The notes under the pieces are model-generated. The model saw only the letters and a list, made by a program, of their open reading frames with translations. It was not told the DNA's origin and ran no database searches. From an uncultured Marmoricola sp. (GTDB lineage: Bacteria; Actinomycetota; Actinomycetes; Propionibacteriales; Nocardioidaceae), in NCBI GenBank assembly GCA_937868075.1, contig CALMLL010000067.1, positions 1-45,139 on the forward strand: a stretch of 45,139 nucleotides of DNA. The letters are read 5' to 3'. Position numbers and translations under genes: made by a program. How positions within the stretch are numbered: position 1 is the stretch's first letter; the number at the start of each line of letters is the position of its first letter. Below, piece after piece: positions 18,007 to 26,072 of this stretch.

Positions 18007-18593
18007 AACGTCGCAGCCAATCTGGCCAGGGCCTTTTCGGCCTCCGCGGCGGTCATGGGCACACACCCTTTGGCGACTGCCCTCTCCAATGTCGCGTGCT
18101 GTTGTCTCATCAGCCGCAGTCCCCGGGTGACCAGGATCCAGGGGGGCTTGCGGTGCTCGGCGAGATCACGGGTGAGTCGGCGTACGAAGGTGACCAGGCG
18201 GTGCTGCTTGATGCAGATCGCGCTGGCCAACAGACCCGCGTTGCGCAGGTCTGCGACAAGCTCCTGGGCGAAGATCCCCTCCGCCACGACGTACGCCGCC
18301 CCACCGAGGTCCAGGATGTGGTGGCCGACCCGTGAGGAGGTGCTGATGTCGTAGTCGGGCACCTCGGCGACTCCGGAGCGACACAAACGGTTTAAGCATG
18401 CCAGCGCGGCGGTGTGGTCCCACGAGCGCGGGTCGTCCCAGTCCACCAGGCCCGATGCCTGCCTCGGCAGGGTCGGGTTGTCGGCGTCGAGGTAGAAGTC
18501 GTCCAGCCGCAGCACCGGCCAGTCGAGCCGCTGGGCCAGGCGCGACTTGCCGGTGCCGGAAGGTCCGGCCAGAACGATCACCTGGGCGCTCAC
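18003..18593 (-). CDS. uridine-kinase-like P-loop phosphotransferase
   Basis: A 196-residue P-loop kinase. Walker A GPSGTGKS is at residues 10-17, followed by LDDFYLD with the acidic base and DWDDPRSWD, all typical of the uridine kinase/phosphoribulokinase group. An Arg-rich stretch (FVRRLTRDLAEHRK) would form the lid. The start is the GTG at 18593, which puts Walker A at the expected place; a longer frame runs into unrelated sequence. It could phosphorylate uridine/cytidine, consistent with the surrounding salvage genes, but small actinobacterial members of this group are not well characterised. The cysteine-peptidase-like gene starts within its stop codon. Confidence 0.78.
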   Translation of the reverse strand: MSAQVIVLAGPSGTGKSRLAQRLDWPVLRLDDFYLDADNPTLPRQASGLVDWDDPRSWDHTAALACLNRLCRSGVAEVPDYDISTSSRVGHHILDLGGAAYVVAEGIFAQELVADLRNAGLLASAICIKQHRLVTFVRRLTRDLAEHRKPPWILVTRGLRLMRQQHATLERAVAKGCVPMTAAEAEKALARLAATL

Positions 18594-18634
18594 GGGCCGG
18601 ATTGTTTCATGCCCTGCGCCGTCACCGAGCGCGC

Positions 18635-19495
18635 TCAGATCCCCATCGGGTGCCAGACCGTCTTGATCTCCAAGAAGGCGGTCATGCGGTCCAGGGCGGG
18701 CGTGGCCAGGAGATCTTCGGTCGGGTCGGGTCGGCGGACTCGTTTGAGGCTGTCGGCCGCGCCCTCTTCCAGGGTGCGAGCCAGATCCGGGTCGGTCACA
18801 CCGGTCAGGTCGAGACCGTGGACGTCGAGATGGCTGGCCAGCCAGGGCCCGATCTCTGCTTGCGGCCCGGTCAGGATGTTGACCACACCGGCCGGGACGT
18901 CGGAGGTCGCCAAGACCTCGGCCAACGTGATCGAGGTCAGGGGATAGGCCTCGCTGGCCACGACCACGCAGGTGTTGCCGGTGGTGATCACCGGCGCCAG
19001 CACGCTGACCAGCCCGAACAGCGGGCCTTGAGGGGCCATCACCGCGATGACGCCGCTGGGTTCGGGGGTGGAGTGGTTGAAGAAGGGCCCGGCCACGTCG
19101 TTGGCGCCCCCGGTGACCTGGGCGATCTTGTCCGCCCAGCCGGCGTACCAGACCAGGCGGTCGATGGCGGCGTCGACGTATTGCCTGGCCTTGGCGGCGG
19201 TGACCCCTTCGGCGGCGATGATCTCGGCCTCGAACTGAGCCCGGCGACCCTCGAGCACTTCGGCGACGCGGTAGATGATCTGGCCCCGGTTGTAGGCGGT
19301 CCGCGCCGACCACGAAGGGAAGGCGGAACGCGCCGCGCTTACCGCGTCACGGGCGTCCTTGCGCGAAGCGTGGGAGGCATTGGCCAGGAACCCGCCCTTG
19401 GCGTCGAGCACCTCGAAGGTCCGACCCGACTCCGAGCGCGGGAACTGGCCGTTGATGTAGAGCTTGTAAGTCTTGCGGACGTCCGCGCGGGCCAT
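18635..19495 (-). CDS. catalytically empty aldehyde dehydrogenase paralogue
   Basis: A 286-residue member of the aldehyde dehydrogenase superfamily that keeps the N-terminal oligomerisation/NAD-binding region (about 1-235: YKLYINGQFPRSESG, then PQGPLFGLVSVLAPVITTGN) but has no LELGGK glutamate, no catalytic Cys and no downstream catalytic domain. The final residues FLEIKTVWHPMGI resemble the C-terminal beta-strand tail (YxEVKTV) of normal enzymes, so the middle, not the end, is missing. The nucleotide loop is degenerate (LTGVTDPD where the active neighbour has FTGSTSVG). It starts 2 nt after the stop of the active enzyme. No frameshift or stop is seen, so it looks like a maintained pseudoenzyme and not decay. 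Confidence 0.85.
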   Translation of the reverse strand: MARADVRKTYKLYINGQFPRSESGRTFEVLDAKGGFLANASHASRKDARDAVSAARSAFPSWSARTAYNRGQIIYRVAEVLEGRRAQFEAEIIAAEGVTAAKARQYVDAAIDRLVWYAGWADKIAQVTGGANDVAGPFFNHSTPEPSGVIAVMAPQGPLFGLVSVLAPVITTGNTCVVVASEAYPLTSITLAEVLATSDVPAGVVNILTGPQAEIGPWLASHLDVHGLDLTGVTDPDLARTLEEGAADSLKRVRRPDPTEDLLATPALDRMTAFLEIKTVWHPMGI

Positions 19496-19497
19496 GT

Positions 19498-20934
19498 CTA
19501 GTTGCCTCCCTTGGCGAGGTAGCCGGCCAAGCCGTGACGACCACCTTCGCGCCCGTGACCGGACTCCTTGTAGCCGCCGAACGGCGAGGCCGGGTCGAAG
19601 CGGTTGAACGTGTTGGACCACACCACCCCGGCTCTCAACTGCGAGGCCATCCACAGGGTTCGAGATCCCTTGTCGCTCCAGATGCCGGACGAGAGGCCGA
19701 AGGGGGTGTTGTTGGCCTTCTCGACGGCCTCCTTGGGGGTGCGGAAGGTCAGCACCGACAGGACCGGGCCGAACACCTCCTCACGAGCCAGGCGGTGCGC
19801 CTGCGTTACCCCGGTGAAGATGGTGGGGGCGAACCAGAAGCCGGTCCCAGGCAGGTCGCAGGCAGGCGACCAGCGTTGCGCTCCGGTCGCGTCGCCGTCG
19901 TCGGCCAACTCGGTGATCTTGGCCAGCTGTTCAGCGGAGTTGATCGCACCGACGTCGGTGTTCTTGTCGAGCGGGTCGCCCACGCGCAGAGTGCCCATGC
20001 GGCGCTTCAGCCGCTCGAGTACGTCGTCGGCCACCGATTCCTGCACAAGAAGACGCGAACCGGCGCAGCACACGTGGCCCTGGTTGAAGAAGATCCCGTC
20101 GACGATGCCCTCGATGGCCTGATCGATGGGAGCGTCGTCGAAGACGATGTTGGCGGCCTTGCCGCCGAGTTCGAGCGTGACCGACTTGCGGGTGCCCGCC
20201 ACCACCTTGGCGATCTGCTTGCCCACAGAGGTCGACCCGGTGAAGGCGACCTTGTCGACATCGGGATGGGCGACGAGGGCTCGGCCGGTCTCGCCGGCGC
20301 CGGTGACGATGTTGACCACGCCGGGAGGCAGGTCGGCCTGCTGGCAGATCTCGGCGAAAAGCAGGGCCGTGAGCGGGGTGGTCTCGGCCGGCTTGAGAAC
20401 CACGGTGTTGCCGCAAGCCAGGGCCGGTGCGATCTTCCAGGCCAGCATCAGGAACGGGAAGTTCCAGGGGATCACCTGAGCCGCGACGCCCAGCGGTTTG
20501 TCGCCGTAGCCGGAGAACTCCAGCTTGTCGGCCCAGCCGGCGTAGTAGAAGAAGTGGGCGGCCGCGACCGGGATGTCGATGTCGCGCGACTCGCGGATCG
20601 GCTTGCCGTTGTTGAGGGTCTCCAGCACAGCGAGTTCGCGCGAACGCTCGGAGATGATGCGGGCCAGTCGGAAGAGGTACTTGGCCCGCTCCTTGCCCGG
20701 CATGGGCCCCCACACTTTGTGGTAGGCGCGACGGGCCGCGGCCACCGCCCGATCGACGTCGGCCTCGCTGGCCTCGGCCACCTCGGCCAGGATCTCCTCG
20801 GTGGCCGGGTTGATCGTCTTGAAACTGGTGCCAGTGCCGTCGACGAACTCCCCGTTGATGAAAAGGGAGTACGTCGATTTCACATCCACGATGGCGGTGG
20901 ATTCGGGTGCCGGTGCGTAGTCGAAGGTGCCCAT
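19498..20934 (-). CDS. NAD(P)-dependent aldehyde dehydrogenase
   Basis: A 478-residue active-type aldehyde dehydrogenase. IPWNFP is near residue 160, FTGSTSVG near 235, the general-base Glu in LELGGK near 257, the nucleophile Cys289 in QGHVCCAGSR, and EEVFGPVLSV near 375. It ends at GLAGYLAKGGN, without the usual KTV-type tail strand that most tetrameric members have. The ATG is 11 nt after the deoC stop and GGGGAC lies before it. Placed after deoC, the likely substrate is acetaldehyde from deoxyribose 5-phosphate, giving acetate or, with CoA, acetyl-CoA; the classical Cys/Glu pair favours acetate. This assignment is context-based. Confidence 0.9.
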   Translation of the reverse strand: MGTFDYAPAPESTAIVDVKSTYSLFINGEFVDGTGTSFKTINPATEEILAEVAEASEADVDRAVAAARRAYHKVWGPMPGKERAKYLFRLARIISERSRELAVLETLNNGKPIRESRDIDIPVAAAHFFYYAGWADKLEFSGYGDKPLGVAAQVIPWNFPFLMLAWKIAPALACGNTVVLKPAETTPLTALLFAEICQQADLPPGVVNIVTGAGETGRALVAHPDVDKVAFTGSTSVGKQIAKVVAGTRKSVTLELGGKAANIVFDDAPIDQAIEGIVDGIFFNQGHVCCAGSRLLVQESVADDVLERLKRRMGTLRVGDPLDKNTDVGAINSAEQLAKITELADDGDATGAQRWSPACDLPGTGFWFAPTIFTGVTQAHRLAREEVFGPVLSVLTFRTPKEAVEKANNTPFGLSSGIWSDKGSRTLWMASQLRAGVVWSNTFNRFDPASPFGGYKESGHGREGGRHGLAGYLAKGGN

Positions 20935-20945
20935 GGAGTCGTCCC

Positions 20946-21911
20946 CTAGTCCAACGTCACGTAGTCGTGGCCCCAGTAGTGGCCGGTCTTCATCTTGGAA
21001 CGCTGCATCAGCAGATCGTTGAGCAGCGTGCTGGCCCCGAACCGGAACCAGTCGGGATCGAGCCAGTCGGGCCCGCCGACCTCGTTGACCATCACCAAGA
21101 ACTTGATGGCTTCCTTGGCGGTGCGGATGCCGCCTGCGGGTTTGACCCCGATCTGGGTGCCGGTCAGGGCCCGGAAGTCGCGCACGGCCTCCATCATCAC
21201 CAACGTGACCGGAAGGGTCGCCGCGGGCTGGATCTTGCCGGTGGAGGTCTTGATGAAGTCCGCCCCGGCCAGCATCGCCAGCCAACTTGCTCGGCGGACG
21301 TTGTCGTAGGTCTGCAGTTCGCCGGTCTCGAAGATCACCTTGAGGTGCGCTGGTTCGTCCTCGCTGCGTGCGCACGCCGCCTTGATGGCCACGATCTCCT
21401 CATAGACCTCCAGGTAACGGCCGGAGAGGAAAGCGCCCCGATCGATGACCATGTCGATCTCGTGGGCACCGGCTTCGACGGCGTCCTGGGTATCGGCGAG
21501 TTTGATGTCGAGGGCCGCGCGCCCGCTCGGGAATGCCGTGGCCACCGCAGCCACATGCACCCCGGAACTGCCGAGGGCCTCGACGGCGGCAGGGACCATG
21601 TCGGGGTAGACGCAGACCGCGGCCGTGGCCGGGCAGGACGGGTCCATCGGGTCGGGCCGCATCGCTTTGGCGCACAGCGCCCGCACCTTGCCGGGCGTGT
21701 CCATGCCTTCCAACGTGGTCAGGTCGACCATGCGGATGGCCAGGTCGAGGGCCGCGGTCTTGGCCGTGGTCTTGATCGAGCGGGTCCCGAGCATCGCCGC
21801 ACGGGCGTCGGCACCCACCTGGTCGACCCCCGGAAGACCGTGCAGGAAGCGGCGCAGAGCGGACTCGGACGCGGTCACGTCGGTCAGGTCGGCAGATGTC
21901 AGGGTTGCCAC
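20946..21911 (-). CDS. deoC: deoxyribose-phosphate aldolase
   Basis: A 321-residue class I aldolase, longer than the 220-260 residues of the short bacterial type and more like the long actinobacterial/animal type. It cleaves 2-deoxyribose 5-phosphate to glyceraldehyde 3-phosphate and acetaldehyde. The Schiff-base Lys221 lies in DFIKTSTGK; EIDMVIDRG is near 143 and KPAGGIRT near 250. The GTG start has TAGACT 6 nt upstream and no ribosome site, so it appears leaderless. It is the first gene of a three-gene unit with the two aldehyde dehydrogenases, divergent from the PH-domain gene. Confidence 0.95.
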   Translation of the reverse strand: MATLTSADLTDVTASESALRRFLHGLPGVDQVGADARAAMLGTRSIKTTAKTAALDLAIRMVDLTTLEGMDTPGKVRALCAKAMRPDPMDPSCPATAAVCVYPDMVPAAVEALGSSGVHVAAVATAFPSGRAALDIKLADTQDAVEAGAHEIDMVIDRGAFLSGRYLEVYEEIVAIKAACARSEDEPAHLKVIFETGELQTYDNVRRASWLAMLAGADFIKTSTGKIQPAATLPVTLVMMEAVRDFRALTGTQIGVKPAGGIRTAKEAIKFLVMVNEVGGPDWLDPDWFRFGASTLLNDLLMQRSKMKTGHYWGHDYVTLD

Positions 21912-21917
21912 TTGGCG

Positions 21918-21923
21918 AGTCTA
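21918..21923 (-). promoter_or_regulatory. -10 element of leaderless deoC
   Basis: TAGACT on the minus strand, 6 nt before the GTG at 21911. Confidence 0.6.
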
Positions 21924-21950
21924 GGAAGGATGTGGCCATCGGTCGAACCG

Positions 21951-21956
21951 TAGGCT
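21951..21956 (+). promoter_or_regulatory. -10 element of leaderless PH-domain gene
   Basis: TAGGCT lies 6 nt before the GTG at 21963. It is divergent from the deoC element 28 bp away, so the 51-bp gap holds both promoters. Confidence 0.6.
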
Positions 21957-21962
21957 GCCCTC

Positions 21963-22550
21963 GTGTCCTCTGATCGCGTGGTTTTTCCGCCCTCCACAGG
22001 CTCGTTGCTGGGTTGGTTCTCGGTGGTGGGGTTGGCGGTCGCAGCGGCGGTGTTGCTCGCCGATGACCGATCGCGGGTGACCTGGCTGATCGTCGTCGCG
22101 ATGGTCGCACTCGGCGTACTCGTGCATGCGTATCTGATCCGGCCACGCCTATGTGTGACCAATGGGCGGCTCGAACTGGTCAACCCGTGGACCGTCACCC
22201 GGATCCCGTTGGCTCGCATTGGCCTGGTCCTCGTGCACGCCGTCACCTACGTCTACGTGGGTGAGGACCGCTACGTAGGGGTGGCTGTTGGGCGTACGAC
22301 GCGCGACCTGGCCCTGCCCGAGGGACTGCGTGGGTCCCGGTCGATGCTGCTCCCACGGGCCTTCAACAACGGCGAGCCGAAGACCCGGGACAAGGAAGCC
22401 GAGTCCACCGAGCGCCAGCTCAGCGAATTGGCGCGCAGCGCCTCCCCAGAGGGCCTCGACTGGCCGGTGACGCGCACGGTGTCGTGGCCCAGGTTGGCCG
22501 CACTCGGTGTGGTGGTCGCAGTGTGGCTGATCGTTTGGGCGTTGGGCTGA
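21963..22550 (+). CDS. PH-domain membrane protein
   Basis: A 195-residue membrane protein. Two hydrophobic segments (about 14-33 and 41-60) are followed by a soluble bacterial PH-like beta domain (about 63-115, with the pattern LCVTNGRLELVNPWTV) and a single C-terminal membrane segment (about 176-194). Such proteins are common in actinobacteria and have no defined function; I do not recognise a specific gene. The GTG start fits a leaderless transcript. It ends 17 bp before the convergent pmmB. Confidence 0.75.
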   Translation: MSSDRVVFPPSTGSLLGWFSVVGLAVAAAVLLADDRSRVTWLIVVAMVALGVLVHAYLIRPRLCVTNGRLELVNPWTVTRIPLARIGLVLVHAVTYVYVGEDRYVGVAVGRTTRDLALPEGLRGSRSMLLPRAFNNGEPKTRDKEAESTERQLSELARSASPEGLDWPVTRTVSWPRLAALGVVVAVWLIVWALG

Positions 22551-22567
22551 GCCTGGTTTGGGCCCGG

Positions 22568-24196
22568 CTACAGACCGGCGGCGGTGGCCAGGTCGGTGCG
22601 GATGGCCGCCAACTGTGCTGCCGCACGCGCTCGGGCATCGGGGACGTCGTCGGAGCCGTTGGTGGGCACCACCGCTTCCAGGTAGCACTTGATCTTGGGT
22701 TCGGTGCCCGAAGGTCGCACGATCACCCGGGCGCCCTGGTCGAGACGGAATCTCAGTCCGTCGGTCGGCGGCAGCGCCTCGGAACCCTCCGACAGGTCCA
22801 CGACCTCGAGCACCGCGAGCCCACCCAACTGCTCTGGGGGAGCCTGACGCAGGCGCTCCATCGTGGCCGGGATCAGTGACAAGTCGCTGACCCGGACGCT
22901 GAGTTGGTCGGTCGCGTGCACGCCGTAGGCCGCAGCGATCTCGTCGAGACGATCACGCACCGTGCGCCCCTGAGCCTTCAACCCGGCAGCCAGTTCACAG
23001 ACCAGCAGCAGTGCCGAGACGCCGTCCTTGTCGCGCACCTGGCCCGGGTCGACGCAGTACCCGAGAGCCTCCTCGTAGCCGAAGATCAGCCCCTCGACCC
23101 GACCGATCCACTTGAAGCCGGTCAGGGTCTCCTCGTGGGGCTGTCCGTGAGCAGCAGCCATCGTGCCCAGCAGGCTCGAGGACACGATGGAATTGGCATA
23201 GACCCCGGCTCGCCCCTGACGAAGCAGGTGATCGCCCAGGAGAGCGCCGACCTCGTCGCCGCGCAGCATCTGCCATCCCTGCGGGCCCGGAGCCGCCACC
23301 GCGCACCGATCGGCATCTGGGTCGTTGGCGACCACCAGATCGGCGCCGACCTGTTCGGCCAGTGCCATCGCCAGATCCATGGCTCCTGGCTCCTCGGGGT
23401 TGGGGAAGGAGACCGTCGGGAACTCGGGGTCGGGTTGCTCCTGCTGGCTGACGACGTGCGGTGCGCTGAACCCGGCCCGTTGGAGGACGTCGACCACGGT
23501 GGTGCCACCGACACCATGCAGCGGGGTGTAGACCAGGGAGAGGTCGCGCGGTCCAGGTCCGATGATGCCGGCCACCGCATCCTCGTAGGCGGCAACGATG
23601 TCGTCGCCGAGGACCTCTCCCGAGCCTCCGCGGGGGAGTGTCCCGATGTCGCCGACGGCGGCGATGCGTTGGGCGATCTCGCTGTCGGCCGGAGGCACGA
23701 TCTGGCTGCCGTCACCGAGGTAGACCTTGTAGCCGTTGTCCTGCGGCGGATTGTGGCTGGCGGTGACCATGACCCCGGCGACGCAGCCGAGGTGACGGAT
23801 CGCGAAGGCCAGCAGCGGGGTGGGAAGGGGACGCGGCAGCAGGAGTGCCCGTAATCCGGCCCCGGTCATGATCTCGGCGGTGTCGGTGGCGAAGACGTCG
23901 GAGTTGTGGCGGGCGTCGTACCCGATCACGACGGAGTCGGCTGCGGTGGCGCCGTTGTCGAGAAGGTACGCCGCCAATCCGGCCGCCGCGCGAGTGACCA
24001 CCACACGGTTCATCCGGTTGGGGCCGGCACCGAGCGCACCCCGCAGCCCCGCGGTGCCGAACTCCAGCGTCCCGTCGAAGCGATCGGCCAAGTCGGCCGA
24101 CTCACCCTGCTCGATCAGCGCGGCGAGTTCTGCGCGCGTCTGAGGGTCGGGGTCATGGGCCAGCCAGGCACGCGCACGGTCGAGAAGTTCGCTCAT
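22568..24196 (-). CDS. pmmB: alpha-D-phosphohexomutase, PmmB type; possible phosphopentomutase
   Basis: A 542-residue four-domain alpha-D-phosphohexomutase. The phosphoserine is Ser147 in TASHNPP, the metal loop is DPDADR near residue 290, the sugar-binding loop region is in the middle and the phosphate-binding PSGTEPK is near 490. The family converts glucose or mannose 1- and 6-phosphates; close relatives also act on (deoxy)ribose phosphates. No deoB-type phosphopentomutase is in the window, and this gene lies among deoC, punA, deoA, cdd and add, so it may supply that step (inference). The ATG has TAATCT 6 nt upstream. Confidence 0.9.
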   Translation of the reverse strand: MSELLDRARAWLAHDPDPQTRAELAALIEQGESADLADRFDGTLEFGTAGLRGALGAGPNRMNRVVVTRAAAGLAAYLLDNGATAADSVVIGYDARHNSDVFATDTAEIMTGAGLRALLLPRPLPTPLLAFAIRHLGCVAGVMVTASHNPPQDNGYKVYLGDGSQIVPPADSEIAQRIAAVGDIGTLPRGGSGEVLGDDIVAAYEDAVAGIIGPGPRDLSLVYTPLHGVGGTTVVDVLQRAGFSAPHVVSQQEQPDPEFPTVSFPNPEEPGAMDLAMALAEQVGADLVVANDPDADRCAVAAPGPQGWQMLRGDEVGALLGDHLLRQGRAGVYANSIVSSSLLGTMAAAHGQPHEETLTGFKWIGRVEGLIFGYEEALGYCVDPGQVRDKDGVSALLLVCELAAGLKAQGRTVRDRLDEIAAAYGVHATDQLSVRVSDLSLIPATMERLRQAPPEQLGGLAVLEVVDLSEGSEALPPTDGLRFRLDQGARVIVRPSGTEPKIKCYLEAVVPTNGSDDVPDARARAAAQLAAIRTDLATAAGL

Positions 24197-24202
24197 GAGG
24201 CG

Positions 24203-24208
24203 AGATTA
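24203..24208 (-). promoter_or_regulatory. -10 element of leaderless pmmB
   Basis: TAATCT on the minus strand, 6 nt before the ATG at 24196, in the 31-bp gap after tpx. Confidence 0.55.
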
Positions 24209-24227
24209 TCGACCGCTGGCGGGTTGG

Positions 24228-24722
24228 CTAGGCCAGGACTGCAATCGCGGCGTCGTAGTCGGGTTCCTGAGCGATCTCGGGGACCAACTGAGAATGCACC
24301 ACGGTGCCGGCTTCGTCGACCACGATGACCGCGCGGGCCAGCAGGCCCTTCATCTTCGATCCGGTCAGCGTCACCCCGTAGGCCGAGCCGAAGTCGCTGC
24401 GGAAGGCCGAGGCCGAGGTGACGTTGTCGATGCCCTCCGCGCCGCAGAAGCGAGCCATCGCGTAGGGAAGATCGTTGGACACGCAGATCACCCGGGTGTT
24501 GTCGAGCCCGGCGGCCAGTTCGTTGAACTTGCGCACACTGGCCGCGCATACCCCCGTGTCGATGCTGGGAAAGATGTTGAGCACTGTGCGGGTGCCGGAG
24601 AAACTCGTGCGCATATCGGCCAGGTCAAGGCCGGTCAGAGTGACCAGGGGAGCGGCCGAGCCGACCTGAGGGAGGTCGCCGGAGGTCTCGACGGGGTTGC
24701 CCCCGAGTGCAGTGGTAGCCAT
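24228..24722 (-). CDS. tpx: thiol peroxidase, atypical 2-Cys peroxiredoxin
   Basis: A 164-residue Tpx-type peroxiredoxin that reduces hydrogen and lipid peroxides with thioredoxin. The peroxidatic Cys59 is in DTGVC and the resolving Cys93 in RFCGAEGID, the exact spacing of the Tpx class. The ATG at 24722 gives the canonical [11 protein letters not shown] start; an ATG 6 nt earlier is possible. TAGAAA at 24729-24734 is 6 nt before it, a weaker leaderless element that lacks the final T. It lies 22 nt after the VOC gene stop. There is no clear link with nucleoside metabolism. Confidence 0.95.
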   Translation of the reverse strand: MATTALGGNPVETSGDLPQVGSAAPLVTLTGLDLADMRTSFSGTRTVLNIFPSIDTGVCAASVRKFNELAAGLDNTRVICVSNDLPYAMARFCGAEGIDNVTSASAFRSDFGSAYGVTLTGSKMKGLLARAVIVVDEAGTVVHSQLVPEIAQEPDYDAAIAVLA

Positions 24723-24744
24723 GGGCATTTTCTACACGATCGCC

Positions 24745-25215
24745 TCAACCGAGGCAGAACTCGTTGCCCTCGGGATCCTGCAGGGTGACGAAGTAGCGCT
24801 CGTAGGCAGGCTCGTCGGTGACGCTCACGATCCGAGCGCCCGCCTCCACAAGGTCCTCGGCCCACGCGCTGTTGGTGCGCTTTCGTTCCTCGTAGGGGCG
24901 GTCGCGTTCCACGGCGTACAGGTCGAGGTGCAGTCGGTTCTTGATCGTCTTGTCCTCGGGAACCACCTGGAACCAGATCCGAGGGCCGCGACCCGTGGGG
25001 TCGATCAGCCGGTCGGCTCCGCCGCTCTCCTCATCGAGGTTCAACTCCTCGGCGGGGACACCTACCGAGAGGTACCACTGGTTCCACGTCTCGAAGCCGT
25101 CGGGGGCCGGTTGGACGACGTAGCCCAGCGCCGGTGCCCAGAAGGTGACCAACCGGCCCGGGTCGCGACAGTCGATAGTCAACTGCCAGCGGAATGCCTG
25201 GTGAGGCGCGGTCAC
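24745..25215 (-). CDS. VOC/glyoxalase-like protein
   Basis: A 156-residue protein with the paired beta-alpha-beta-beta-beta modules of the vicinal-oxygen-chelate superfamily. It opens with FRWQLTIDCRDPGRLVTFWAPALGY and ends with YFVTLQDPEGNEFCLG, the usual first and last strands. It is a short actinobacterial type often called glyoxalase-like; no enzymatic role can be assigned. The GTG at 25215 overlaps the echA stop (GTGA), so it is co-translated with the hydratase. Confidence 0.8.
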   Translation of the reverse strand: MTAPHQAFRWQLTIDCRDPGRLVTFWAPALGYVVQPAPDGFETWNQWYLSVGVPAEELNLDEESGGADRLIDPTGRGPRIWFQVVPEDKTIKNRLHLDLYAVERDRPYEERKRTNSAWAEDLVEAGARIVSVTDEPAYERYFVTLQDPEGNEFCLG

Positions 25216-26015
25216 CGCGGCCCTCCACGCGGGCCGAACACCGGTGCGGCCTTGGCGAAGACCGCCTTCTGGGTCGCCTTGGTGTTGGCCGCGAACAGCA
25301 GTCGGAGTTGTTCGATCCGCTCGCGGGCGAAGACCCGCCGCGGTGAGGAGTGCCAGGTGTCGTTGAACAGCCGCTTGGCCGCGGCCAGGGCGTCGGGGGA
25401 CTTCGAGGACAACTCGGCCGCGAGAAGGTGCGCAGCCGCCACGGGGTCGGGGTCGAGGTCGGTGACCAGGCCGAGGTCGTAGGCCTCTTTGCCGCTGAGC
25501 ATGCGTGCTGTCATGGTCAGCAGCTTCGCCCTGTCGATGCCGATGAGTTCGGCCAGGGAGGCGATCCCCGACATGTCCGGGATGATCCCCCACTTGCCCT
25601 CCAACACCGACCAGGTCGAGTCGGGGGTGGCGATGCGGAAGTCCGCACCCAAGGCGATCTGCAGACCACCACCGAGGCAGTGACCGTGGACGGCGGCGAT
25701 CACCGGAACCGGAAGTCGGCGCCAGGCCCAACACGCCTCCTGGAAGGTGTTGGTGCCACGCCACGGTCGGGGCGCGAAACTCCGGGCAATGGCACCGGGT
25801 TGCTTCATCACGTGGGCGAAGTCCAGGCCGGCACAGAAGGAGTCACCGTCACCGCTGAGCACCACCGCGCGCAACCCACGATCGCGGCGCATTTCCTGGG
25901 CGGTGGCGACCAGTTCGTCGAGGGTCTGCAGCCGCAGTGCGTTGAGCTTCTCGGGTCGGGTCAGCCGCACGTGCGCGATCGAATCGGTGATGGTGTGCTC
26001 GACGTACTTAGTCAT
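25212..26015 (-). CDS. enoyl-CoA hydratase/isomerase (crotonase family)
   Basis: A 267-residue crotonase-fold protein. The oxyanion-hole segments SFCAGLDF (about 60-67) and HGHCLGGGLQIALGAD (about 109-124) are clear. The acidic residues are the Glu in LEGKWG and the Asp in IIPDMSG. An Asp in the second position recalls dienoyl-CoA isomerases more than classical hydratases, which have Glu, so the reaction is left open. The ATG has TAGGCT 6 nt upstream. The VOC gene is coupled to it. It probably acts in fatty-acid or branched-acid breakdown. Confidence 0.88.
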   Translation of the reverse strand: MTKYVEHTITDSIAHVRLTRPEKLNALRLQTLDELVATAQEMRRDRGLRAVVLSGDGDSFCAGLDFAHVMKQPGAIARSFAPRPWRGTNTFQEACWAWRRLPVPVIAAVHGHCLGGGLQIALGADFRIATPDSTWSVLEGKWGIIPDMSGIASLAELIGIDRAKLLTMTARMLSGKEAYDLGLVTDLDPDPVAAAHLLAAELSSKSPDALAAAKRLFNDTWHSSPRRVFARERIEQLRLLFAANTKATQKAVFAKAAPVFGPRGGPR

Positions 26016-26021
26016 GGACCG

Positions 26022-26027
26022 AGCCTA
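26022..26027 (-). promoter_or_regulatory. -10 element of leaderless enoyl-CoA hydratase gene
   Basis: TAGGCT on the minus strand, 6 nt before the ATG at 26015. Confidence 0.6.
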
Positions 26028-26029
26028 AG

Positions 26030-26048
26030 CCGGGGCGCTTCGCCCTGG
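26030..26048 (-). terminator. hairpin after punA
   Basis: CCGGGGCG (26030-26037) pairs with CGCCCTGG (26041-26048) over a 3-nt loop, with one wobble. It lies 25 nt downstream of the punA stop and just upstream of the echA -10. No U-tract follows, so termination is only possible. Confidence 0.4.
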
Positions 26049-26072
26049 ATCAGTGGCCGGGGACGATCCGGA

